From Mugil cephalus (Eukaryota > Chordata > Actinopteri > Mugiliformes > Mugilidae), in NCBI RefSeq assembly GCF_022458985.1, contig NC_061779.1, positions 19,575,001 to 19,639,000 of the forward strand: a stretch of DNA of 64,000 bases. The letters are read 5' to 3'. Position numbers and translations under genes: made by a program. The stretch's first letter is position 1. Every line of letters starts with the position of its first letter. Shown in pieces: positions 10,601-37,039 of this stretch. A model generated the notes under the pieces. It saw nothing but the letters and a program-made list of their open reading frames with translations, was not told the DNA's origin and ran no database searches.

Positions 10601-13600
10601 CAGACGCTGGACTGTTGATAACATGCATCAGCTCCTCGGCCACTTTGGCTCAGCCTCCCAACATAGAGGGAAAGCTTTTATCACCAGATAAAAGGAGCTT
10701 GTTGAGGTAACAGCTTAAATGCGTCTACCTGTATAGCACCAACAAGAAGTGTCAAAAAGGAAGACTTAAGGAACCTCTCCTCTGGCATTTAAGATTCTCA
10801 GTGATTCTCCTGCTGTCTGATTAAAGTCATACAATCACATTTATTTTGTCCTTAATTCAAACTTGTGTGTAGACAACGGATAAAAACGCTTTCTGAGGAT
10901 GTCTGTCGTTTGAGGCAGTACATAGAGGGTAATCACGGCGCGCCATCAATCCGGAAGTCACCATGTTGGTGGCACTTGGCAAGGCAAACAAAGACCTGAA
11001 GTAGGACATGGGAAATGGTGGATTATTGTTGAGTGTTTGTCTGTATCAGTGCCGCAGACCGTGAAAAACATTTGGCATTTTATAGACTTATGGAGGTATG
11101 CACGCGATGTCACAGCAACTGGACGTTTCCGTAATTACAGCGGCTTAGAGGCAAAAAGTGACAGTTGAACATGGAGATTAGCAGCATTGGTTTGAACCAT
11201 AGGCTGTAACACTGTCTACATTGTAAAATTAATTTTAAAAAATGCGAAATGCCAACAGATTTGAAAAGTAGTTGGAGATATATTTTTACAGATATCTGCC
11301 AAAGAAAACAGAAGTAAATGGTTCACACATAACCTTGTACTTCTTGCGTTGTGGAGGGCTGTCAGATAAGTTTGTGGATGTTTTATCATAGTTACAGCAG
11401 TAACTATTTCAGTTCCAGCACTAAATAACAATAAAGCAGTAAATGGAATATTTGTGATCACTCCTCGTCATCATTTTAACGTCTGGTCGGATGCTACAGT
11501 ATCGTATGGCTAACGTTACCTCTCAGTAAAGCTCTTAGCGTTAGCATCTTTTATTTAGCTACATTCATCATAACTGAAATGAACAAAAACTAACTAAAAT
11601 TAACTGAAACTGAGGCTAATCCCCTTTTCAAAATCCATACTAGTTCATATGGATCATTATCGAGTCCAATTGCCCTTAATTTTATCTGATAATCCCTCTT
11701 TTTCCCGGTCTCACTGTATTTACTGGTACATTTCACTGTGTTTTTGCCACTCGGGGGGCGTGGCCCCAGGGGGGAGTGACTTCAGTGCAAACCCTCTATT
11801 GACGTTTCTTGTCAGGTAATTGAAATGTTGATAGCAGCGGCTCGTTACAATAGCAACGGCGTTCTTGAAATGTAGATCTAAAATGTTCTGTAATTTTCAT
11901 AAATCTGGCCTTGGTCAAAAGGATGACCTAGATTGGCCTCCTTTCCTCTGATAACTTTTGGAGTTATTTTGTAATAACTTTTGGCAGTCTATAAAATTCC
12001 AAATGTATTTCATGGTCTGCCCGATTGATACAAATGAAAAGCAATTTTCCACCATCTACTTCACATTTCCAGATGGCTGACGCTATGATGACGCGTTGTG
12101 AAACCCCTCAATAAGCACAGAGCTTACAGCCGCGTTTGACTTTCACTATTTGAGTTTACTCGAAGTATCAAAACGTGCCTGTGCTTTCTCAACCTCACGT
12201 TACATATGCAAACTGTTTTAGGGGGATCAGAAGCCTTTGCGCCTGTTTTATGCAGGATTTATAAATGTCATTCAGTCCGTGTCTACTATTTTACAAAGGC
12301 AGCATCACAATGACACTAACATAGTAAAAGTACAGTCTGTGTCTCTGGGATTTCTCTCAACGCGTTCCCTCTTCTTCTCTTCTCCGGTGGTAAAGTTCTT
12401 ACATGTTTTAAACAGAACAAATGTAACACGACCACTGCTACCAAGCAGGAAAAGTGTGAACGTGGATAAAAGCCGTGTGTGTCTGAGGGGGTTTCGCCTC
12501 AGCTGCCATTGAGCTAGTAGCACACACTCACAAAGCGAGGTGTCAGCCGCCCTGCGTGTGCATCGATGCTGCAGCATTGAACATGTATGTGCTCAGAATG
12601 CAGACAGAGATAATGCGCTATAGAAAGCCCCAATATAATCCACTAGTCATTATTGGCTCCAATGACTGTAATTTTTGATTCACCATGTAATATAATGGCT
12701 CACTGTAATCCTGTTCTCCAATAATGACTAATAATTTAAATAGGCACAAAAATCCCGTCTACATATTTATCAGCGAATAACAGCAGGTAAACTGTGCCGT
12801 TGTTCATTTTGATAATAAAAGAAAATCATTGGACAGCCTCAGAAATCAGCTCAATAAAACCTTTTAGTGGAGATGCGAGCGCTTTTAGTACCAATTTATA
12901 AAATTAGAGCTTAGGGTTGAACCCGCTGACTTTCAGGGAGCATTTCGGGACAGAATAGGAAGTTGCTATTCGCAGAGCGAGAGCCAAAACGTATGCAAAG
13001 CCGAGCCGAGTTCACTCTCCGTGGGTCAAAACCGGGACAGGCTCGTTAATGAGGTGCAATCCCACTACGACGGCCAGTCAACCAACACTTCCAATAATGA
13101 TTGCTGGAACGGTGCACAAACGGTTCCTTGGGTTTTAAGGTTTTTCCTAATAGCCTGTATAAACTGGCTGCCAAAACACCATTAGCATTTGGATGTGGAG
13201 CAGCGCGGCGCATTATCCGCTCTCATCTGAGGTATTCTGGGCCGCACAGCGAGAGGTCGTCTGTGACCGTTGCCCTCTGTGACCTCCGGGATCTGGAGGT
13301 ACTTGAGAGCTCTGCAGGTTGTGTATCTGTCGTGGTTATTTTGGGACGAAACTGCACAGGGTTTGGTCTGGAGCATTAAACGTCTTAGCACAGGCTTTTT
13401 GTTTTGGAAGGTTATCTAAAGGCTAAACACTCCCACCTCTCTGCATTCTGTGAGCTACTTTTAGATCAGACACTTGTTAAAGTCGCTTTGTATTTGGAGT
13501 TTTCTGTTACTTTCAGCCAGTGTGGCTCGACATGAGCAACGTAACACTCATAAAGGAGCGGGGTCTGTCAGTGACACACGCTATGTAATGGGTTACATGG

Positions 13601-16600
13601 CACATATATACTATGTAGTCACTTTTTCCAAGTCTTTTTCATATCGATTGTAAAGCAAGAGTCCTGCTTCCATTCCCCCTTTCTAGCTCGCAGCCAAGTG
13701 TCTTAAAGAGATCGTCATCCTGTATCTGGGATTTTATTTTGCATGGATGTGACAAAAGAGCAATCATTCATTATTACTTCAGCAATGTCTCCGCAAGAAG
13801 AAGAAAATTGAACGGCCAAAATCCAAAAAGTATGATTATGTTCTGTCTTTTATCCATTCTGCCGCCAGCCTTCAGTCTGTACCAGAGAACCTCTTGGTAT
13901 AAATTTAAATCTAAAAAAAAATTTTTGGATTGTGATTTATATGTCACACAATTTCAGTATTCCAATCTTGTGGTACATGCAATTGTAAATACTTCTGTAA
14001 ACTGGTGGAAAACATAGCAACTTGTAGTTTAGGGTTTTCCTTCTGCCCTGGTCAGTTGTATAAACTTAGAATATTTAGGGAGACCACAGAGATGTGATGC
14101 GTTTTAGCTGCAGTTTTGTCATGCGTTACTGTCTCATGTCAGGATTTCATTTTTTTTTTTTTTTTTTTTAAATTCCCACTGGGCTATTTGTCTGTGGGTA
14201 GAAGCTATTTTAAATCCAGGGTCAGGCAGATGATGATGATGACAGGGAACAATTCCAAGAGAAACCAGATGAGCCCAGAGACGGGTGTTAAAGCAAATCC
14301 AAACAAACAACGCTCGCTTGTGTCGGGGAGATACTGTCGCGTCTGTCTGCATCACAGACACCGCGGAGTCCACAGGATATGTCTCCCAAATCCCTGAGCC
14401 AAAACAAGTCCAGTTGTTCTGCATGAGTCACAGGCCCTCTACCAAAGAAAAGTGAATTATGGTGCCAGAGCGCTGATGTGTTGACAGATGAGGCCTGAAG
14501 GCAGCTCAGAACCTCGGTGGAACTGCGAGTGTTGAGAGGTGCCGCAGAACCGTTCCTGGAAGGGATCGCGTGGCCTTGAAAGTGACTTAGCTGTGACAGC
14601 TACTGTATCTCTGTGACATTCGGCAGTCAAACTCCACAACACCCGTTCCTCTGAGCCTCCTGATCAAAGCCAAAGTTTCAGCATCAGGGATGCTGCTCAG
14701 TGAGAGCACAAATCAAATCAAAAGCAGGTTCTGAAATGCAAATTTATTATTGAGGTTTTATTTTTTATTTGATTTATCAATTAGGTTTTTATTTTTTTTA
14801 GTTGATTCATCTATCGATCACCTTCTAAGTAGAAAATGAATTCCCGGTCAGCTAAGAAACACATACACCTTGAACGTGGAAAATATGAATGAAGAAAGCA
14901 CATCTCTCATTTTTACCTAATGATACAAAGGTTAAGATTCATTCAGGTTTGACGTAATTGGAATACGCGTTGTTTACTACGCTCTGCAGAGTGTTGAGTG
15001 GGATTTAACTTCAGCGGCTTGTGCTGATTGTAATTGTAAATGCGCATTTATTATTGATTTGCAAACGGTTTCTTACACCCACTTAGAGCGCGGCATAATG
15101 CAAATCTGTGTCCTTTCATTTTATAGTAGACCTAGATACACAAACAAACTGCTGACAGCGTGTAGACACAGTGGAAGGTAGCGCTGCCGTACTAGACATC
15201 AGCATCTGCTCTGGTTAATCTCTGTAAAGCCACAGTGACTCAGGCGCACACGGTCAGACAAAACTCACCGCAGTCGTCCGAACAGCAACATCCCTGTCTC
15301 GTTAAGGTCAGGAAGCCGGCGGATTTTCTCTCTTTAGAGAAAGACATTCAGATTCATAAAGTGTGCCTCTTATTGCGTTTCTGTTTGAAGGACTCCCACT
15401 CTTGATGAAGGGGTTTGCCGGCGAGAGAGAGAGACACAATAACCGGGGATGAATCTAAACATTGTGATAACACATTCCACGGTGACCGATTTATTGATTT
15501 ATTTGTTCTAATCTGGGAATCTTGCTGCAAGTCCAGCACTCGCTCTGCAAAGGAGGAACAAAAAAGTTGAAGTTAATTTACTATTACTGTGTATTAAATA
15601 AAGAAAAGCGGCAAATCATAAAGACAAATTATGCCTCGCGTGCTTTTCCTGATTCCTGAATTCATTCATAAGGGACTTAAATATTCTGTTCTCATTCAGC
15701 AGAATAACTGATTAATCCATGAGAGTTTTCAGTGCAGGATAAAAGAGACAAAAACAGAAATCGATTTTCCTGTTGTCCAATAAAGGTTTTTTCAGTATCT
15801 AGCCTCCTGCAAGGGCACATTTAGCATCGAGCGAGCTGGAGTCATTCATTCTGCATCACATGCAAACAAGACCTACATTATGTTAGATGAGGCTCCAAGA
15901 ATTCTCATCCCCCAGCCGACTTTGAGACCTTGATTGTATAATGAATTCAACTTATTAGACTCCAGTAGCTGTCTCATTAGACATCTCTTCCCCTCCGTGC
16001 GCATATATTTACTGCCATGCAAAACTTACTGATGAAAGAATCGGCCTGTTACATTCTCGTTTGGCCACGAGTGAACTTTCTCCCATGAGCTGCAATGTGA
16101 CAGGACTCTGCGGGGTGTTTAGACGTGTTATTATTCCTCTTTTTACTGTTTCCACGCGCAGTTAAAACTTGACAAACCCATATTTCTTTTCCCCGACACC
16201 TCCATAGTTGCGATGCTAGTTGCTCGCTCACATTGAAACGAGGCTGAGGCGGTGCAGTGAGAAATGAGCAGCGCTCGGATCGGTTAGGAAGCGCGGCTGG
16301 GGGAGGCTGATTTCCAGATGGATGCTGATATCGCCTGCAGAAATACCAACCCAAAGTCTCCCTTCAGAAGCGTTGCCTTAAACAATGTGAAGCTGCGCCG
16401 CCGTTCGTGCCAGGTATTACGCAACAATACATATTAAAAACAAGATGTTATTCTGCTTAGAGACGGGTGAAGAAAAAAATAAATACTTTATTACTTTCCG
16501 ATCTGGCTTCGCGATCCAAATTGAGGATGAATTAAGTGCGCGAGACAAAGCGAACGCAGGAGGCAAGATGGTTTCCATCAACGTGACAGGTCTCAGCAGG

Positions 16601-17730
16601 TAGAGGCGCAACGTGCCCGGAGCAGATTTAAGTTTGATTACAGTTCTTTGCTCACCTTCTGCTTGTGTTGAGTTAACAAAACATTACCGAGTCAGAAACA
16701 GAAGCAGACCACCCATGCAGGGAGGTGGCGACGCCGCACAATAGCCAAGTCCCTTATTCTGCCTTATTGGACGAACTCTCCACAACAAGCTCTATGGCAA
16801 CGCCGCTGTGTTTTTCTCCCCAGATTTTTTTTTTTTTTTCTTTCAAAAGATGGACTGTATTCATTTCCTGTACACTACTTTCTAATTACCGGAGGGTACA
16901 TTCTTCCCCGTGTCTTCTGTGACGTTAACGTCTCCCAGGCGACACCAAGCCACCAGACCAAAACATGTTGCCGCTGCCTCCGAGCTTTATTTAGAATATT
17001 TGATCTGGAAAATTTATTCAGGTGAAGGTGGGGAGTGTAAACCGAAGAGGGACTTCTGTTCATCAGTCAAATTTATGCTGAGCTGTGCAGCTCTGGGCTC
17101 GCAGAGACACATAAATACATAACCTGTTATTGCCCTGATCAGTGTGTAATGGAAAGGTGCCAGAACAAACACACCGCTGAGACATTTATGGGGAGTCGAA
17201 CGCCGTGTACCCAAATGACTCATTTCAATAAGTCCTGTTGTACACTTGTGTATCTATGATCTTATTTATTATTATATTTTTTTTTACTGTTAATAACAGT
17301 TTGTATTCACCGTAAGATATAATTAAAACTACTAAGAAAGAGACGTTTAGTGGAGCCACTTGACCTTTTATCTTGGTGGATTTATTAAAGCGCTTTTTCA
17401 AGATGACTCTCGGAAAAAAACGGGCTTTCATAAATCCTTTCAGTGCAATAAAATAAAAAGTAATGCAGCACGTTTTGTGTTTGGATTAGAACGGAGGCAT
17501 CAAGTTCCTTCGGCAGAATGAATCCAAACATTCAGCCGGAGTCATTTCTCCCTTTTCGTTTGTGTGTGGTTCACAGAGCACATATTTTCACTGGAGCAGA
17601 CAAAAAAAAAAAAGAAAAAAAAAAGTCTTCCCCGTCATCTTCTCGCTCTCAGCTCACAGACTAGGTTTTCATCGACAATATTTCTTCAACCCGACTGAGT
17701 CAATTCAGATTACGGATTCCAACTTGGCTG
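7648..17730. other. Long non-coding stretch upstream of shisal1 exon
   Basis: About 10 kb with no recognisable coding exon, RNA gene or intact repeat. Open frames are short and lack protein patterns. Simple features are poly(T) near 9340 and 14150-14169 and A/T runs near 13915 and 17595. Segments around 8070-8340, 12600-12790 and 15640-16030 look like conserved non-coding elements, being AT-rich with many homeodomain-type cores, but this cannot be shown without alignment. If the first shisal1 exon lies at 1.3-4.1 kb, all of this is intronic. Confidence 0.5.
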
Positions 17731-18161
17731 TTTACATGGACGTTAAATAAAATAATCAGACGAGAAACGCGTGTTTACGTGGGCCCGGAACGACGATCAG
17801 AATGGAACATTTTTGACGTGCCAAAGTGGTTCTGCCCACTGTGGAGCGCTGACTGTGCCAGATGTACGAGAGGAGACGACACTGAACTCATTCAATAAAA
17901 GATGACGACCAAGATGAAGCCATTTGTGCGTCTTTTCAAACACAGAGCACAGAAAGAATTTATTCAACGCCGAGAGAAACGATCAGATCAAGTGTTTACA
18001 CAATAATTACAAGCTATTACTTTCCTATTGGGTGGATTTTCAAAGGGCTACAGCGGTTCCTTCAGATCCGGCCGGTGGCAGTTCTGACTGAGGTCACGTG
18101 ACGCTATTGTTGTCCCGATCGAGCTCATCGATTATTAGTGGAACCCAAATGTCCATGTAAA
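17731..18161. mobile_element. MITE-like inverted-repeat element
   Basis: TTTACATGGAC at 17731-17741 reappears inverted at 18151-18161. A weaker match continues inward on both arms (AAATAATCA on the left, TAATAATC on the right arm read inverted). The enclosed 0.4 kb has no open frame of interest. Inverted ends around a short non-coding core fit a non-autonomous DNA transposon. Target-site duplications are not obvious and the family is unknown to me. Confidence 0.4.
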
Positions 18162-19287
18162 TGTGCAACCGCTGCCAGTCGAGTCCTCCGCGCCAATGAT
18201 TGTCATTAGATCACAGCTCCAGCACGGGCCGCCGTCCTAATGGAGCGCTGTGGTGCTTCTGAGTGAATGTCTAATATCATCAAAAGTGAATGAAACCCAA
18301 TTTATTATGACGACAGTGAAAGGGAGCACGAATTAGGCACGGGGCTGGTTGCAGCAGAATACTGATCAGCGTTCGGATTCAGATCCGCACTCACTCATTC
18401 CCCGCGCGAAGTGGGAGCCTCGTCTCTAAACTGTACTTTCACTTCCAGACTCGTGCGTTTCGGGGGGTGATTGATGACGGACATTAACGCGAATTTAAGG
18501 GCCGGCGTAGCAACAGAGAGTGCATTTGCGCGCTCTCGGGACGACCCAATAACAAGCCACGGAGCGCACATAAATATCCGGCTGCTATCATCCATAGGAC
18601 AAAGGTTAGTGAAAACGACAGGGCCTAAACGTTTCCTCTAAAAATAAAGTTAAGCTGCAGAGAGAGAGAGAGCGATGCAGTGTTGTGTTGGTGCTTTTAC
18701 AAACTTGAAAGCATCTCACAGATAAGACACTAAATTAATGATGATTTTTTAGAAAGCATATAAGCACGTCGCATGCTGTGAAGCTTATGTCTGAATAAAA
18801 AGAAGGTTCGGACAGGGATGTTCACGAGGCAGGCGCAGCTTATCTTTATACCCCACCCCCAAAAAAAAGAAGAAAAAAAAAGAAACTTCCACTGAACTTC
18901 CCCCTCATCAAACCTCTTGACAGATTTGGGGCTCCCGCTGCGCCGTGATGAAAAGTGTGCCGTCGAAATTCACAGTGGTTCCCGCAGTTAATTGGTCATT
19001 TAATATTTCCTCCTTCTCTCGAGCAACAAACGCCGTGTAACATGCAGGCGGATAAATGAGGCCCGGACGCTTTCCACGACAGCCGCAGTTGGTAAATTCT
19101 TTACACATTTCCTCTCATAACGCAACTTTACATTTACTCACTGAGCGGTGACAGAGGGCCTCCGCGCTCTTTATGTATATTTCAGTTTGATCCGAGACGC
19201 ACACAGCAAGTAGCCGTACCTTCCATCTGTGTTGCGTGTCTGTTCAGCTGGGCAGTGTGTTCTATTTTCAGTCCCGGGGAGCTTTGC

Positions 19288-19352
<65 letters not shown>

Positions 19353-22234
19353 TGATCTGCTTACTCTTCTGTGTATTTACAGTACACGTTCTGCTTCACT
19401 GCCATCAGGCTCATTACACAAACCCTCCGATGTTCACTTCTTCTTTGCAAACAAGTACCATAATGAAGTGAACCTTGTCCTTTTTTTTACAGCACAGGGA
19501 GAGAGACGTGACGACGACGTGGCTGCATGTGAAAGTGAAGCACAAACGCTGCGTTAAAAGGCCGCGCGGTTTGTTTGTGCGGCGACTGGAAATGGATGGG
19601 AATCCCTTGTTGTGCAGCACATGTTGTCATCTGACGGTGGACTAAAGCTCTCACCAGAAATAAAAAAAAGTGGAGGCGGGGGAGGAGGGAGGAGGGAGGA
19701 GGGGGGGTATGAAATGCCACTCTAACAAGTCTCGTGGGACCCCAGCTGCCTGGCTCTTTAAAGCATTTTTTGATCAGAAAAGCAGTTTCCTCTTTAAAGG
19801 ACTCCTACAGCAGCGGTGGACCGTGCTCCACGTACACATTCTCTCCATGTGTAACAGCATCGTATTTTGCTCTAATAATGTGCAGCCATCAGCCCGTGAT
19901 GTCTGGATTTGCTCAGAACCATGGTAACGAGCCGGAGCAGGAAGAACAACAGTAACCAACAGAGTAGAGAGAGAGAGAAAGGGATTCTTTTAGGTGTTTA
20001 CACAGCTTTAGTTTCATCCCATTTGTTTATCCGCTGAGGCTCTATTAAGCGGGCACATATTTTTTTTTTTTGACATGGTTACATATCACACTGCATTTCA
20101 AGCGGAGCAAAGACGATTGTATGTTCTTAAGTATGTCCTGCAGCCGGCTTTCATGGGTCTCTCAGTTATAAGGAGTCCAATTTATATTGTGTCTAATAAG
20201 GTCATGTAGACCCCTGTTAAATTGGTGCTGATGAGGGGTCCTTGTGTCAGTGTGTGAAATGCCCAAAAGAGAGAGAGCAGACTGATTATCAGCTCTGATC
20301 ACGTGATCGTCCTAATGATGAGGAGGAGCCGAAGGAGCAGCCTGGTAAAATGACATCCCCTGCTACTGCCTCCGACAGTTAGCTCCTTGTTAGCCGCTGC
20401 TGTGTCGTAGTGCCGCCAGCGCCGTCGTCCATTTTTAAGCAGTTTGGGTCAAGTACACGTTGGATATTATTAATTATCCCATTCAGACTGATCTCTTTGT
20501 TCCCCGCTTCCTCTCTCAGAATAACAACTTGTGCATTCGGGTTGCGGCACGCCTTCCAGGAAGGAGCTCTGAATTAGATCCCGCAATCGAGATGTGAAAT
20601 TCAAAACTCCGCATTACTCAAAGTCTGAGGTGTGATCGCCAAACTGACAGCCGTGCTTCATTCTGCAGCCGTTTGCCATGAGTGCGAGAGGTGTGAAAGA
20701 TGTGAACATTGGCGAGAGCTCCTTTCTCCATGAGCTGCTCATTGAACCTCACCCACTAACTCTGTGTTACCAGGAAAAACAGGCAACTAAAACTAAAAAC
20801 TATTTTCCTTGTAGATGCATCTACCGATTATTTTCTCTTGTTTCAAAGTGGTGCCAACAAATGTATTGTTTTAGACAAGCACCACACCCAAAACACATTA
20901 TTATCATGATGGCGATGGTGTAAATGATCATTAGAACAGCTGCCAGTTCTATAATTCAATATTCAAGGAATAAAGTAAATGGAAAAAATCTGTTCCGTTA
21001 CGTCCCACCTCGACACCAGTACTGAACACACACACCAGCTAACGTGGCTACTTGTATGAAAAATGTGGGGGAAAAAAGTTCGTAGCCTGTTGCTGATCTC
21101 TTGCACCACTAATAATTCAGATTTTACACCTTCAACTCACCATAGCAACAACATTATGACCTAAATTTCAAAGGTAGCCAGTATTTATAAGTAAGTAAAA
21201 CATTATATATATATATATATGAGAAAATTTTCAGCATTCTCAGCCTCCCTCCAAATGTTCATGTGTCCACACCGTACTTGGCACTGTGTGCTCGCTAAAA
21301 CAGCTCGCAAAGAGTTCAGAAAGAAGTGGCAGTGGAGGGTGGTGACGCAAAATTAAACTGGACGTGAGCCACCGTTACATTCTTATTCGACACAAGAGAA
21401 ACAGCACTGGTGCAACTCCACTGCCTTGCCATTGCTCCTTGTGTGCGGTTTCTATTTTGCTGTCGGCTGCCGTCGGCTTGTCAATAATTCAGAAGCCGGT
21501 TTTGTAAGACTTTCCAAGCGGCTCGTGCAGAGAGGATGTTTAAATTTCTCCGCACATACGTGCAGCTGAAGAGCTCAATAGTTTGAGGGTTAATTCCAAA
21601 GGCAGATTCTGCCACAGCTATTAATGAATGTCTGTCAGGCGTACATCTTACAGAAGGAACTAAATTTCCCAAACCCTGTTCACATCCTTCAGTCAAGCTT
21701 TGGACTTTTCCATTTGAGCCCTTATTTGACCTTTAAAATCACATTAACTACACAAAACAACAACCACATGCAAAAAGTTTGTAATAAATTAACATCAACC
21801 ACACCTACAACTAATGCAGGGACCATTTATGTGTAATGTCCTTTATTGCTATTAAAGGAATACACAAAAACAGAAACAACAAGCGCGCCATTAATCTCCT
21901 TCATCATCAGTGGACGGACACTATGACGGAGCCTCAGACAGTAACTGTGCTGTGATACCAACTCCTGCAGTGAATCACTTACAAGCAAAGTGCTCCTCAG
22001 CAGTTCTGCAATCAAAACTTTACATTGTGCTGAAGGAGCAGATTCAGCGTAATTCATTAAACATTCGGTAAAAACATTACTCTTACTTTCTCTTAGGACT
22101 CGCACTTGTAGCATTTTCTTTCCACTGCTGAGCGTCGTTACGGAATTAAATATCTGCAGCCTTTAGATGTTGCTTTAGTCTCAGTTCTCAAAGGGACAAA
22201 ACGATAATTTTCATGAATTTTGACATTATATTTT
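18162..22234. other. Non-coding stretch with microsatellites
   Basis: No coding exon recognised. Contains a long GT repeat (19290-19349), a G-rich GGAGG block near 19676-19706, A/T runs and a short (TA)n at about 21205-21220. The segment at 20130-20320 resembles a conserved non-coding element. Confidence 0.5.
19290..19349. repeat. (GT)n microsatellite
   Basis: About 30 uninterrupted GT units, the longest dinucleotide tract in the window and likely polymorphic. Confidence 0.97.
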
Positions 22235-22372
22235 TGATTGAAGTGTTTATTTCGAATATGAAACAACATAATAAAAAAATAATAAGACAATCGTCTAAAC
22301 ATGAGATATAGAGTACATAGTCGAAAAGGAGTGGGAAGAAGTAAAACTTATAAATTTTAATAATTCTTTGTT
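22235..22372. repeat. Interspersed repeat fragment (candidate)
   Basis: A TATGAAACAACATAATAAAA-like stretch is followed by GTCGAAAAGGAGTGGGAAG and AAGTAAAACTTATA. From memory, this string order recurs in teleost genomes as a short interspersed repeat. No ends, coding content or duplication can be defined here. Confidence 0.35.
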
Positions 22373-22913
22373 CTGTTTTGCAGCTAATGCAAAACCAAGA
22401 AATATGTGTTCTTACAGGAAATGTAGATTTTATAATCTCTGTACAGTAATTTTCCCTGGAACCATTCTGTTATTCAAGATATTGAGAAAACATAATAAAC
22501 TCTTAGAGATTAACAGAAATACAGGTGCGATAATACTGTAACCAGGTCATTTCTGACACATTTATTTGAACAACAGCAATCCTGACTGACAACTAATTGA
22601 TGTATGTAATTTTTCATCACCGCCTCTATGATTTACTATAATTTACTATAATTCACGGATAGAAAACGAGCAAACAAGGAGCACGTTTTGGGCCCAGTGC
22701 TGTCAGAGCGCCTTTCAATTAAACTGGATGCCCAGGCGATCCTGTTATGTAAGCCTGAGGACAGATTTTGGAAAGGCATCATGGGTGCTCCCTGCCAGAC
22801 AAGCTGTCCACACAGTTGGGTGGACTTTCCAGAAATCCAAAATCAAATATCTTAATCTTTTCTCTCCCTGCTTGTCTTGTTCCCATCAGGAGCCTTGACT
22901 CTCAGCAGCAGCC

Positions 22914-22919
22914 ATGTGA
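22914..22919 (+). promoter_or_regulatory. Upstream ORF 1: start-stop (ATG TGA)
   Basis: An ATG in fair context (GCC before it, G at -3) is followed immediately by TGA. Start-stop elements can hold ribosomes and lower downstream translation. Whether it is in the mRNA depends on the inferred acceptor before 22890. Confidence 0.5.
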
Positions 22920-22942
22920 GAGGAGCTGTCAGCGAGCAGAGG

Positions 22943-22960
22943 ATGCCCACGTCCAGCTAA
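22943..22960 (+). promoter_or_regulatory. Upstream ORF 2: five codons
   Basis: ATG CCC ACG TCC AGC TAA in the shisal1 leader, ending 80 nt before the main start. Confidence 0.5.
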
Positions 22961-23026
22961 AACACAGAAGCCCACCCCCTCTCTCTCTCTCTCTCCCTCC
23001 CCTCCTGCTCCCTCCCTCCTTCCCAC

Positions 23027-23040
23027 ATGAGGACAAGAAG

Positions 23041-23044
<4 letters not shown>
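23027..23044 (+). promoter_or_regulatory. Upstream ORF 3: overlaps the shisal1 start
   Basis: Five codons (MRTRR) whose TGA at 23042-23044 overlaps the main ATG at 23041-23043 in an ATGA arrangement. Ribosomes using it would finish exactly at the main start, so expression would depend on leaky scanning or termination-coupled reinitiation. Confidence 0.55.
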
Positions 23045-36601
<13,557 letters not shown>

Positions 36602-37001
36602 ATGATGCTGCGAGTGGAGAAAAAAACGAAGAGTAGCAACACCTTGTCTCCTTACGTGGTACAGAGGAGACATCCCACACCCCCCCTCTCTGGACCACAT
36701 GTACAACACAACCGGTGGGCTAGCCATACTGTAGTAGTTACAAGTGACTACTGGCCCTTTCTAATGAGCACAAAACACCCGTGGACTGACAGAAGCTGGC
36801 CTACATGGTAGAAACTGCTCGACAAAGCCCGCAAGGACACACACACACAGGAATGTACCGCTGCTGCCACAGCAGAGACCCGTCACATTCAAACGCTCAC
36901 AGGGTTTAGTGATCCCCTAAAATGGCTGACAGGCCTGGAGTATACCAAATCTGAGCTGAACTGGATGAACTGTACTCGCAAGTGCGGACGCTTGCCTGTT
37001 T

Positions 37002-37039
37002 AAAAAAAAAAAAAGAAGAAGAAAAAAAGAAAAAGAAAG
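37002..37039. repeat. Poly(A)/GAAG purine tract
   Basis: A run of A followed by GAAGAAGAA and further A-rich purine, strand-asymmetric. Confidence 0.8.

Noticed and set aside
19229..19557. Frames reading Cys-Val repeats
   Set aside because: Translation of the (GT)n microsatellite.
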